NCBI RefSeq assembly: GCF_000619825.1
Contig: NZ_JHUW01000012.1
Location: 93,258 to 157,257, forward strand
DNA: 64,000 nucleotides
From: Prevotella sp. MA2016
GTDB taxonomy: Bacteria > Bacteroidota > Bacteroidia > Bacteroidales > Bacteroidaceae
Reading direction: 5' to 3'
The position numbers and the translations under genes are program-made. A model generated the notes under the pieces. That model searched no databases and was not told the origin of the DNA. It saw only the letters and a program-made list of their open reading frames with translations. Positions 7,338 to 15,122 of the stretch are shown piece by piece. The stretch's first letter is position 1. The number at the start of each line of letters is the position of its first letter.

Positions 7338-9656
7338 TCATTTGTCATTGTCATGCTTGGTTTTGCTCCAATGCGTGGCGTCAATCTTCTCTACCCAGCC
7401 GTCGATGTTCCAACGCGAGATAATCTTAACGATGGCGTTGTGGGATACCGATTTTGATTTGAGTGCGGCCACATCATCGATGGTGAAGGTAGGTGCAAGC
7501 TGGTCGAATATCGAGCGATTGCAACTGTATCGCCTACTCTCCTGCTCGGCATCCACATACTGATTCTGCAATACGTTACCAAACGTGCGTATCTGCTGCT
7601 CCATGCTGTACTGGGCCATCATTACCGCAAAATCGGTGCAGGCCTTGCTCTCCTTGATGTTGCCTGTAAGCAGGTGAAAGATAACACCACAGCGGAAACC
7701 GATAACGGCAGCACGACGGCGATACACATCCTTTACATGGTCGATATCCTTAGCCGCCTCGATGCGCTTCTCTTCGCACCAATTCTCGATGGCATGGCGA
7801 AGTTTTGGCGTATCAACAAAACCATTGTACGAACGTAATCGGCGTACGGCATCTTGTATACGTCCCTCGTCGTCGGTTGTTCGCCTACGGTATTTGGGCA
7901 TTTTGGCAAACGCTGTATCAGGCATTTCGGCCAGCAGCATACGACTCGACAACCCGTTCTCGATGTTATCGTTCTTAAAGCACTTACGCACGGCGCCATC
8001 GGTGCCCAGCATAGTCCAGTTGTAAGCCACGCGCACCACGCCACTCTCTGCCTGATCGGAGTTATAATCCTGTCCCCATTTCGAGTCGATGGGATCGAAA
8101 GCCAAGCGATAGATATCGTACTTAGAGCTCCACGAGCCAGCACCATTGGTTTTACGCAGCGTGTCGAGTTCTTCACCAAACGAGAAGAGCGTATGACCAC
8201 GTGAGTTCTTCAGTCGTTTAAGCAGTGTCGAGCAACTGATGGTGATGGGAACTACGCGTATCAGCACCTTCGGGTCGTCAGGAGCCTTCTCGTTGGCCTT
8301 GCGCGCTTTCTTTTTCTCGTGCCACTCGTCCTCGCGCTGGCGGGCCAGTTCATCTTCCTCGTCAAGCTGTCGCAACCACACGTTGATGGCATGCTTACAC
8401 ACCGATTTACCCGAAGCCTGCTCGCCATGGATAATCGACATCATACCTAACTTCTGCATCTCGCCATCGCAGTAGCGCACCTCAACCTGGTCGGCATAAG
8501 CAGCCGCTAGCGGCAGCACCGAGCACAGCACGGGCATGTGCATTCTGGGGGGCACACCTACCAGCGATTCCTTCAGTCCCATCGGTAGGGCTTTTACGTT
8601 CAGCGCCGCACCTGCATCTTCGGTGGCACCATCGGTATCGTCCTCCTCTGAATGATTGATGGTCAATGATAAACGGTCAATAATCTCGTCCATCATCTTC
8701 GAGCCCTTGGTAGGCTCTTTGCAGGCCGAGTGGATGATCGACTGCATCTCCTGTTGCGACAGACCGAGCGAAGGCATCACCTGCAACAGCCACTGCTGAT
8801 TGTTATCGCAGATGGCACGCAGATTGGCTGCCAGCTGGTGTAATCGCTTGTTACGTTCGCCCTCGGATGGCACCCCACCCGTTCGGCGCCAAAACTCGGC
8901 TATAATCGCATCGTAAGCAATGCCTTTGAACTCCTGCGGAAATTCTTTTGGGCACGGATTTACACGGCTCTCTTTTAGAGAAACGCTGCTTTCTGCATCG
9001 AAATAATTGCCATCGGCGGTTCTTCCATCGATTGATAATCCACGATCGGTGTAGGCTTTCCTGCGGATGGCTATCTCTTCATCGCTCAACTGCTCATACC
9101 AGCCATCGGCACGATAAATCTCGTAATCGGCAGGCGTGATGTAAATAAATCGCTCGGGTGTAAAACAGCTGGTATCAGCTTCAACCCCCAGCGCACGGCA
9201 GTAAGCACGCTGTGCCTCGGGCACCGTCATGCCTATCGGCAGTCGGATATCGATGTGCAACTTTCGGCGAGCCGAATAATCCTTGTGCAGCATCATACAC
9301 TGCCACTCGCCATCGGCTTGGATATCCAGTTTTTCCGACATCATATTGGCCTTCTCAACCAGTTCCGGATCGTCGATATCCACACACGTCTGCCAGGTAA
9401 AACTTTCCGGGTCGATATGTTCGCGGTCGCGGTGATTGTCGGCAAATCGCGTGTAGTGCGGACAGCGGAATGGCAGGGCCGACTTCAATTGTCGCTGCTG
9501 CTCCCCGTCGGTTGTCTTACTAATACGTTGCACCAGCTGCTGCAGTTCGGCGCTGCGTGTAAGTGCATCGTACTCCGAGAGTGGGCATTCAGTAACGAAT
9601 GCCCTGTTTTGCTCTCGGGTTCTGCGGTGATTAAGTGCTATTAATCTTGCTGCCAT
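7338..9656 (-). CDS. BT4734/VirE-like and DUF3987 primase-helicase-like protein
   Basis: A 772-residue protein. The N-terminal part (about 60-200) is the BT4734/BF3469-type primase-like region with SFTWQTCVDIDD and HKDYSARRKLHIDIRLP. The C-terminal half (about 350-770) is a DUF3987/D5-like ATPase with the P-loop GEQASGKSVCK, FSFGEELDTL and WTMLGTDGA. Such proteins occur in integrated plasmid- or phage-like remnants of Bacteroidales. Between the two parts, residues near 225-238 (SSVSLKESRVNPCP) are encoded by a fragment of the CACGGATT repeat family (8950-8996), in frame. The start overlaps the upstream small gene by 16 bases. Confidence 0.82.
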   Translation of the reverse strand: MAARLIALNHRRTREQNRAFVTECPLSEYDALTRSAELQQLVQRISKTTDGEQQRQLKSALPFRCPHYTRFADNHRDREHIDPESFTWQTCVDIDDPELVEKANMMSEKLDIQADGEWQCMMLHKDYSARRKLHIDIRLPIGMTVPEAQRAYCRALGVEADTSCFTPERFIYITPADYEIYRADGWYEQLSDEEIAIRRKAYTDRGLSIDGRTADGNYFDAESSVSLKESRVNPCPKEFPQEFKGIAYDAIIAEFWRRTGGVPSEGERNKRLHQLAANLRAICDNNQQWLLQVMPSLGLSQQEMQSIIHSACKEPTKGSKMMDEIIDRLSLTINHSEEDDTDGATEDAGAALNVKALPMGLKESLVGVPPRMHMPVLCSVLPLAAAYADQVEVRYCDGEMQKLGMMSIIHGEQASGKSVCKHAINVWLRQLDEEDELARQREDEWHEKKKARKANEKAPDDPKVLIRVVPITISCSTLLKRLKNSRGHTLFSFGEELDTLRKTNGAGSWSSKYDIYRLAFDPIDSKWGQDYNSDQAESGVVRVAYNWTMLGTDGAVRKCFKNDNIENGLSSRMLLAEMPDTAFAKMPKYRRRTTDDEGRIQDAVRRLRSYNGFVDTPKLRHAIENWCEEKRIEAAKDIDHVKDVYRRRAAVIGFRCGVIFHLLTGNIKESKACTDFAVMMAQYSMEQQIRTFGNVLQNQYVDAEQESRRYSCNRSIFDQLAPTFTIDDVAALKSKSVSHNAIVKIISRWNIDGWVEKIDATHWSKTKHDNDK
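8950..8996. repeat. CACGGATT repeat fragment inside the primase-like coding sequence
   Basis: The plus strand reads GGCACGGATTTACACGGCTC and continues into CTCTTTTAGAGAAACGCTGC. This matches 24711-24753, between clc and fmt, over about 43 bases with a single extra T. Here it is read through in frame by the minus-strand gene. Confidence 0.85.
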
Positions 9657-10099
9657 ATGGTTTCCTCCTTTCTGGTTTTAAAATAAGCCATCACTTCGTC
9701 GGTCTCGTTCTTGAAAATTGCCTTTGTCAGTGCCAGACCAAGGGTCTTTGGAAATTTAAAGGTTACGTAAACATGCTCCATATCGAATCGGCGACGGGGA
9801 TTCTTACGATCATACGTATAGAGGGGGCGTGTCATCTCCACGCGGCCATGTCGAGTCGTAAACAGCAATTCGCGCCGGGGACCGGTGTTCTGTCGGTAAG
9901 CCTTAAAGAGGCTTGTTCCATCCTCCTCAATCAGCATGCGCCCTCGCGGCTCGCGTCGTCCACCGCTGGTTACCTGTTGGTTCTCCCAGCTGCAGGGATA
10001 GATGTTGATGTCGCCATTAGCATGAAACATGGTTTGTGTCTCCATCTTCACCTCGCCAGCCAGAATCTGTTGTACTTGTAAATGTCTGTTCTGTTTCAT
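9641..10099 (-). CDS. Unknown protein of the primase-like cassette
   Basis: About 152 residues, not recognised. It has a basic, beta-rich character with TSGGRREPRGRMLIEEDGTS and, near the C-terminus, EHVYVTFKFPKTLGLALTKA. No signal peptide or membrane helix is seen. It overlaps the primase-like gene start by 16 bases and must be co-transcribed with it. An in-frame TTG at 10165 would add 22 residues; the ATG at 10099 is preferred. It is probably a conserved accessory gene of these cassettes, but no function can be given. Confidence 0.6.
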   Translation of the reverse strand: MKQNRHLQVQQILAGEVKMETQTMFHANGDINIYPCSWENQQVTSGGRREPRGRMLIEEDGTSLFKAYRQNTGPRRELLFTTRHGRVEMTRPLYTYDRKNPRRRFDMEHVYVTFKFPKTLGLALTKAIFKNETDEVMAYFKTRKEETIWQQD

Positions 10100-10199
10100 T
10101 TTAGAGTCGAAATTACGAGAGAAGTTTTCGAGAAAGGGCCCTACATCGATTTTACCGACGCTCAATTGATTCCCTCGACCTCAACTCTGGGTTAAAAAC

Positions 10200-10322
10200 T
10201 TAAGATAGGTAAAAGTGTTTAGAGTTCAAAACTCCCAGGCGATTTATCTTCGCCATTCTGATCTTGTCGCGCTGAGCTTTCAGCCCTCGCCACGCGGCTT
10301 TTAAATCGTTACGTTTACTCAT
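10200..10322 (-). CDS. Possible 40-residue basic peptide at the head of the cassette
   Basis: ATG at 10322 to TAA at 10200 encodes MSKRNDLKAAWRGLKAQRDK followed by 20 more residues, rich in Lys and Arg. It starts 31 bases downstream of the TACCTTTGC box and reads in the same direction as the cassette. It could be a real small DNA-associated peptide or a leader peptide. There is no homology evidence. Confidence 0.35.
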   Translation of the reverse strand: MSKRNDLKAAWRGLKAQRDKIRMAKINRLGVLNSKHFYLS

Positions 10323-10352
10323 ATCTGTTATTGTTTTATTGATTTTGACGAT

Positions 10353-10361
10353 GCAAAGGTA
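10353..10361 (-). promoter_or_regulatory. Promoter of the DUF5675/primase cassette
   Basis: TACCTTTGC reads on the minus strand at 10361-10353, then ATCGTCAAAA, the same context as before the second HU gene (39654-39672). The nearest -33 TTG is spaced 24 bases away, longer than usual, which suggests a weak or regulated promoter. The TACAAG repeats lie just upstream. Confidence 0.5.
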
Positions 10362-10409
10362 ACGCATTTTTCATCACATGCAGCACAAAAACTTCCATAA
10401 CACATTGAT

Positions 10410-10462
10410 ATACAAGCAAATACAAGTTAATACAAGTTGTACACAAGTTTTTGTACAAGTAC
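10410..10462. repeat. Phased TACAAG direct repeats
   Basis: ATACAAG occurs three times at an exact 10-base period (ATACAAGCAAATACAAGTTA, then ATACAAGTTG), followed by ACACAAG and TACAAG. They lie upstream of the cassette promoter on the side where an activator or repressor would bind. They could be an operator or a short iteron-like array. Confidence 0.5.
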
Positions 10463-10465
10463 AGA

Positions 10466-10497
10466 CACAAAAAAAGGAACCGACACACGTCGATTCC
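10466..10497 (-). terminator. Terminator of the HIRAN gene
   Basis: On the minus strand GGAATCGAC, loop GTGT and GTCGGTTCC are followed by seven T. It lies about 25 bases after the HIRAN gene stop. Confidence 0.75.
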
Positions 10498-10523
10498 TTA
10501 TATTATGGGGTTGTTTTCTATAG

Positions 10524-11774
10524 TTATTTCACCTGTTGATTCCAGTTCGATTCAGTTGGATTATAGTAGCCGTACTCATGCAGTACACTCCACAAATCAT
10601 GTTTCTTTGAGTATTCGGATATCTTTTTAGCAGCTACCAACTGGTTAACCTTATTGGTTATCTGTGTAGGCTTCATACCTTGAATACATAATAAAAAGTT
10701 ATTGGCCTCGGCTTCCATTCCATAGAATATGTTTTTAAGTTTTGCCACAATCTCCTTTCGGTTCGTAATCTGGCCTTCTAACTGTTCCTCCAAACGTTCT
10801 ATCAGTAGTAACACGCTATACAGATCATAGAGTTCGCGGCGGGATATACCCAGATAATTAATTTTCAGTCCCATTGTCTGCAGTTGGTGATAATCCCGCA
10901 GTTCGCACCACCTCATTCCCCTCAGCCATTCGCACAAACGTTCGTATTCTTCGGCTATTTTCTCTTTGTCGGCTTCAGCAAAATCCTGCCCTCCTAGGAA
11001 CGTATTACAATACTTTTTATAAAGGTGACGGTTAATGGTATCGTCGTTGCGCAACCTGTCCAGATGTTCTACGAACACACGTTCGGGCCAGTGTTCTGCC
11101 ATGCGATGCATATCACCCACCGAAGCGTTTACCTTATTATATAACTCTGTGAGTTTAACGGCCTCATCCTCGGTTGCACCTAATTTCTGATGTTGCGTGC
11201 ATGCCTTATGCAGTTTTTTTGAAATCTTATTTAGCCACATACAATCATCATGACAAATAGATGTTTTCATCAACGGGATATAACGATTGGCCAGGTTCAT
11301 AAAGTCGTGAAGATTGTCCTTGTTCACCTCCATCATAGTCAATCTGCTAGCTAACAGCTGTAGTGCGCTTTCATTCTTAGTAAACGGCAAAAGCACATTT
11401 TCGCCAAGAGGACTATCGGGTAAAATGCGAGTTCGCGATTTGTGCGGTTTTATCTTCTCGGCAGCCCCGGGGATAGAAATAAAGAAAGTGATATTGTCAT
11501 CTACTCGTTCTACCACCCCATCGCATTGCAGGTTTTCGTCAAGCAGATCGCGCACTTCGGCCGTCTCCTCCTTATCTATATAGCCTATGCGCTCGTAATT
11601 TATGTACGCAGCAATAGCATTAGTATCAACGGGATTCTCAGGTTCAGCCATCAGCATTACCTGTTGTCCTTTCTTCAGCCCAGCCACAAAGAGCCTTGCC
11701 GCCTCGGTAGCCTCATCAAGAGTAAGATGGTTTCCCATCTGATATCTTATACCTGTTATAGTAAATTCTATCAT
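10524..11774 (-). CDS. HIRAN domain protein
   Basis: 416 residues. The N-terminal 95 residues fit a HIRAN domain: ITGIRYQMGN, then LMAEPENPVDTNAIAAYINY and ERIGYIDKEETAEVRDLL. HIRAN domains bind DNA 3' ends in HLTF/Rad5 and also occur alone in bacteria. The remaining 300 residues are predominantly helical with no motif I recognise; Cys, His and Trp residues are scattered through it. It has its own promoter (TACCTTTGC on the minus strand at 11818-11810) and its own terminator, so it is a single-gene unit in the accessory region. Confidence 0.75.
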   Translation of the reverse strand: MIEFTITGIRYQMGNHLTLDEATEAARLFVAGLKKGQQVMLMAEPENPVDTNAIAAYINYERIGYIDKEETAEVRDLLDENLQCDGVVERVDDNITFFISIPGAAEKIKPHKSRTRILPDSPLGENVLLPFTKNESALQLLASRLTMMEVNKDNLHDFMNLANRYIPLMKTSICHDDCMWLNKISKKLHKACTQHQKLGATEDEAVKLTELYNKVNASVGDMHRMAEHWPERVFVEHLDRLRNDDTINRHLYKKYCNTFLGGQDFAEADKEKIAEEYERLCEWLRGMRWCELRDYHQLQTMGLKINYLGISRRELYDLYSVLLLIERLEEQLEGQITNRKEIVAKLKNIFYGMEAEANNFLLCIQGMKPTQITNKVNQLVAAKKISEYSKKHDLWSVLHEYGYYNPTESNWNQQVK

Positions 11775-11809
11775 TTTTCAGTTTCTTAAGTACGTTTTCA
11801 TACCGAGGC

Positions 11810-11818
11810 GCAAAGGTA
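11810..11818 (-). promoter_or_regulatory. Promoter -7 element of the HIRAN gene
   Basis: TACCTTTGC on the minus strand, 36 bases upstream of the HIRAN ATG. The leader is short and A/T-rich. Confidence 0.5.
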
Positions 11819-11921
11819 AATAAAAAATTCGAGCCAACAAAAATGCCAGCTCAAAAATTTATTTAATAATTGTCAAACCAAAAAGTTGTTACCTATTGTT
11901 CTTAGCGTTATCGACTGTGAC

Positions 11922-13193
11922 TCAATAAACAACCCATGTTGTACAGTTTAACAAGCCGCCCTCTTGGGCCACATCCGTATAATCAATCGTCTCGATAATC
12001 TTATCGGGAAATGCTTCTTTTATCACATCAACAGCCTGCTTATCTTCGTCTCTTCCGAAAACAGGTAGAACTATCAGATTATTAACCTGCAGATAATTAA
12101 CGTATATTCCAACAGCACTTAATGGATGCTTTCTGTCCTTAGGCTCAAAGAATGGTACATTTATATATTTCAAGCCCTTTTCTACTATTACCTTTTGCAT
12201 ACCCTCACGCCAGTACTTCAACTCACTTGCCAAGTCATTGCCAAGTATTGTGTTCTTATCTACAAACCTCACCATTCCATCAGCATGTCCGGTCATATCG
12301 CTCTTTTGGTCGGGTATTATGATAATCTCACACTCCAACAGACGTCCAAGTTCGCTTAACAATTGGTCTCTGTTGTAATCCTGATTCTCAGCGAACACCC
12401 TTTCTGATATAATGGCCCTATCACCACATATCAACACATTACCACCGTCAAGGTTTATGTTCGACGGCTCTGCATCTATATTATTCAATCTGCATACCTC
12501 TTCCACATCAGAACGAGATTCGTCCCATCCGTTTTCAGTTTTAAGATAACTGGGTTCGTATTTAAATTGGATATACTTACCCGATTTGGTTTGAACAGGC
12601 ATATAATCGCGGCACCATATATCTTTAGTTCCCTCCAAGAAACCATATTTTACATGATGCCTTTCGAGTATTTGGACAAGACTTTCACAAGTGTCAGGAT
12701 ACTTTGTTTTTAGCAAAGCAGATAAATAGACTGTTTGTTCTCCACAGACTTGGGCAGAAGCTGCCTTGGGTTCTGTATTGATAACAGAAGTAGTTAACGC
12801 ATCATCTTTTATATTGCTTTGCCTCTTTTCCTGATATCTAGTTTTTATTGATGGCATGCTAACGCCTATCAAACCTTTACAGATATCGTCAGTTGGCTCG
12901 ATATCGTTGCAATCAAGAATGTCAAACAAGACAGTCTCTCTACCACGTTTTTCTAAGGCAAAGTTTTGAATATAATCCTCCTTTATCCTATGATTGATTA
13001 GAGGATAGCTGTTTAATTTCATGAGGATTTCTCTACGCTTCTCATCTGACGACTTTTTATCTGTTAACTGGTCAAATAATACAGACATCGATGGCTTTTG
13101 CAGTTTTTTCTCCAACCAGACATAACCGCCATAAACTCCACAAACGATACCAATAATACCACTTGTAATTCCAATAATAGATTCAATACTCAT
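11922..13193 (-). CDS. Membrane-anchored agmatine/peptidyl-arginine deiminase-like protein
   Basis: 423 residues. One N-terminal membrane helix (about 7-26, glycine/isoleucine-rich), a charged helical region (35-115), a linker, and a deiminase domain from about 150 to the end. The guanidine-deiminase landmarks are present: WCRDYMP (193-199), LDGGN (249-253), GHADGMVRF (302-310) and Cys417 in EGGLLNCTTW. Usual agmatine deiminases are soluble and have His before the Cys (IHC); here it is Asn (LNC). The helix and the extra region are not part of normal agmatine deiminases. It lies 18 bases after the secreted-protein gene, apparently in one operon. Substrate unknown. Confidence 0.78.
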   Translation of the reverse strand: MSIESIIGITSGIIGIVCGVYGGYVWLEKKLQKPSMSVLFDQLTDKKSSDEKRREILMKLNSYPLINHRIKEDYIQNFALEKRGRETVLFDILDCNDIEPTDDICKGLIGVSMPSIKTRYQEKRQSNIKDDALTTSVINTEPKAASAQVCGEQTVYLSALLKTKYPDTCESLVQILERHHVKYGFLEGTKDIWCRDYMPVQTKSGKYIQFKYEPSYLKTENGWDESRSDVEEVCRLNNIDAEPSNINLDGGNVLICGDRAIISERVFAENQDYNRDQLLSELGRLLECEIIIIPDQKSDMTGHADGMVRFVDKNTILGNDLASELKYWREGMQKVIVEKGLKYINVPFFEPKDRKHPLSAVGIYVNYLQVNNLIVLPVFGRDEDKQAVDVIKEAFPDKIIETIDYTDVAQEGGLLNCTTWVVY

Positions 13194-13211
13194 AGTTTTA
13201 TTTTTTTTAAA

Positions 13212-14498
13212 TTACTTTTTATAGGGTTTACTCCAGGTATATACAAAGGGGAGCATGTATGTAGCAGACTTATTTTTGAATAAATAAGTTACTTTTCGTC
13301 TAGAAATATGTACGTTTATGAAACATGTATAACCTGTCGACATCATACTAACAGACCTGATAGAGCGTTCAATTTCATCCAATGGTACTAAATCCAGAAT
13401 CTGACCAAGCATATCAGCATTACCATAAACGGATATTAATTGCTTTTCCACATCTTTCTGGTTTTTAAGAGTAATCTTACGACTGCCATAAGTGAATCTA
13501 ACTTTCAAAGGAATGCTACAACTATCTATTTCTTTTGATTCGCGAATAGACATCTTGAAAGAGCTTCCATATAAGAATCCTTTTCCATATCTTGGGAAAT
13601 TCACCCTAGCAGTTTTCTTCACATCAATATTGGGTTTAATCCAATTAAAGAGAGCAACCTCCTTATCTTTATAAATATCAGTTTTAATCCTATTATATAC
13701 AGTAACATCTACTTCAATGGTAGTGTTTATCGGCTGAGGATTGTCAGACAGAACTTTTTGGGGGATGTCGATAACAGTATTTTCTTGTGGAAATTGAATA
13801 TCAAAGATTGCCCTCTCTTCATATGGAACATCCTTTTCATACAAATCAAATTGGTAGACATCGTCTGCAGCATGAAGCCTTATAAAATGTTTACATTGAT
13901 CAGAAATCTTTTTCTCTTCTAAGCTTTCTTGCCTTATTTTACGCGTAAAACTAGCATGGAAAGAAGAACCTTGATTCTTAACAATGCAAAGATGATTTTC
14001 CTTTTGGTATGTAGTTTCTAAATAATTTATCTTTAAATCATTATCTTTTTTATTCTCGGCTTTTATCTTCTTATAACCATATTGAGAAAGGTCCTCTATG
14101 AACTTTGCTCGATAAGTTTCGCCTAATATAAAATAGAGTTCCTTTATATCCGAACTCATAGGACCATATGAAGTAAGTCTGCCAAGCAGAAGATCTTTTG
14201 GACTCCTTTCTAATTCCGGCCAATAAACGTAGGCATTCGTAGCAATATAATCCTTATACTCATTCCACGTCTTACTAAACCTTTTAGCAAATTCTTCAGT
14301 AGCTTTTTCATTTACAGGCAAGCCAAATAAAACTAATGCAGAATGGGCCGTACCAAAAGCATTAACATCCAAAACCATATCAGCAGCCTTTACTATCTCA
14401 AGCTTGTCGTTATGATTAATTGGTACTCCGTAAACCTGAGCAAACGATATATTGCAAAAAGCAATACAAGCAATCAATAGGGTTAATAGTTTTTTCAT
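13212..14498 (-). CDS. Secreted protein of unknown function
   Basis: 428 residues with a clear signal peptide (MKKLLTLLIACIAFCNISFA, cleavage before QVYG). The mature part is Lys/Glu/Ile-rich with no recognised domain; the C-terminal half looks beta-rich (ITLKNQKDVEKQLISVYG, TGYTCFINVHISRRKVTYLF). The base composition is visibly more AT-rich than the housekeeping genes on either side, which suggests acquisition. It is the first gene of a two-gene unit with the deiminase-like protein. Confidence 0.65.
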   Translation of the reverse strand: MKKLLTLLIACIAFCNISFAQVYGVPINHNDKLEIVKAADMVLDVNAFGTAHSALVLFGLPVNEKATEEFAKRFSKTWNEYKDYIATNAYVYWPELERSPKDLLLGRLTSYGPMSSDIKELYFILGETYRAKFIEDLSQYGYKKIKAENKKDNDLKINYLETTYQKENHLCIVKNQGSSFHASFTRKIRQESLEEKKISDQCKHFIRLHAADDVYQFDLYEKDVPYEERAIFDIQFPQENTVIDIPQKVLSDNPQPINTTIEVDVTVYNRIKTDIYKDKEVALFNWIKPNIDVKKTARVNFPRYGKGFLYGSSFKMSIRESKEIDSCSIPLKVRFTYGSRKITLKNQKDVEKQLISVYGNADMLGQILDLVPLDEIERSIRSVSMMSTGYTCFINVHISRRKVTYLFKNKSATYMLPFVYTWSKPYKK

Positions 14499-14552
14499 TC
14501 CACATAGTTTTTAGTTACACATAAAAAAACACAATCCTTTCGGAATACTGAT

Positions 14553-14561
14553 GCAAAAATA
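14553..14561 (-). promoter_or_regulatory. Promoter -7 element of the two-gene deiminase unit
   Basis: TATTTTTGC on the minus strand, 55 bases upstream of the secreted-protein start. Confidence 0.4.
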
Positions 14562-14622
14562 CAAAAAGAATTCAACATCATCAACGATTCTCATATTTTT
14601 TTTGAAAACACGTACAAAAAGA

Positions 14623-14653
14623 TTGTTTATTCAAGGAATTGTCGTATCTTTGC
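14623..14653 (+). promoter_or_regulatory. Promoter of a candidate small RNA
   Basis: TTG at 14623-14625, a 19-base spacer, then TATCTTTGC at 14645-14653: an exact fit to the Bacteroidetes primary promoter. No coding start follows on the plus strand before the terminator at 14745-14774. Confidence 0.7.
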
Positions 14654-14656
14654 AAT

Positions 14657-14787
14657 ATCTTATTTAAGCTCCGCCATTCTTTCTTGAATGGACATGGCCG
14701 TCCGAGGGCGGCTTCTTTATTGTAAGATAGGAACCAAAATAATAACTGCAATCATCAGAAATGATGGTTGCAGTTGTTTTATTCTAT
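14657..14787 (+). ncRNA. Candidate small non-coding RNA (about 130 nt)
   Basis: A transcript from about 14657 would contain a closing helix ATCTTA/TAAGAT (around 14657 and 14723), a hairpin CATTC-TTTCTT-GAATG, a GC-rich hairpin GCCGTCC-GAG-GGGCGGC, and a strong terminator. No open frame of useful length with a start is seen on this strand. The family is not recognised. Promoter, folding and terminator together make an independent RNA gene likely. Confidence 0.6.
14745..14774 (+). terminator. Strong rho-independent terminator of the candidate small RNA
   Basis: ACTGCAATCATC and GATGGTTGCAGT form a 12-13 base-pair stem with one wobble pair and a very small loop, followed by TGTTTTATTCTATTTT. 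Confidence 0.8.
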
Positions 14788-14803
14788 TTTGTGGAGCGCA
14801 ATG

Positions 14804-14971
14804 CTATTTGTTCTCATCGTAGAGCTCTTCGCTTTTCTCTGCCAGATACCGATAATATGCTTCGCGAGCGTTCAAATCGCCCTCGGCTATTTTCTCGCCA
14901 GCACCAAGCAAACTAAGTACTACATCGGGAATAGTTTGGCTGCTTAAGTTCTTGTTGATAGCTCCTTTCAT
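14804..14971 (-). CDS. Small hypothetical protein, 55 residues
   Basis: ATG at 14971 to TAG at 14804 encodes MKGAINKNLSSQTIPDVVLS, then an amphipathic Ala/Glu/Tyr-rich helix (GDLNAREAYYRYLAEKSEEL). AAAGGAG-like purines lie inside the start region. The composition is typical of a real small cytoplasmic protein; the family is not recognised. It converges with the candidate small RNA. Confidence 0.55.
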   Translation of the reverse strand: MKGAINKNLSSQTIPDVVLSLLGAGEKIAEGDLNAREAYYRYLAEKSEELYDENK

Positions 14972-15082
14972 GTTTAACCGAACAATATTTATGGCGAAAT
15001 CTACACGCCAACGTAATCTAGTGAATTACGCTTGATTACTACCCTGGCTGTTAATCATCAATACGCTTACCATGCTGCATGG

Positions 15083-15110
15083 TATACGGAGTTTTGTTGA
15101 AAGTTCCAAA
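15083..15110. repeat. Direct repeat, copy A (damaged promoter copy)
   Basis: TACGGAGTTTTGTTGAAAGT followed by TCCAAA matches 15701-15726 at 25 of 26 positions. Copy B carries the promoter of the membrane-protein gene; in copy A the -7 box reads TATACCATG instead of TATCTTTGC. The two copies bracket the gene. Confidence 0.75.
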
Positions 15111-15122
15111 TAATTTCGCGTA

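Noticed and set aside
10410..10462. Plasmid replication iterons
   Set aside because: Repeats are only 6-7 bases and no initiator gene is nearby; an operator is more likely.
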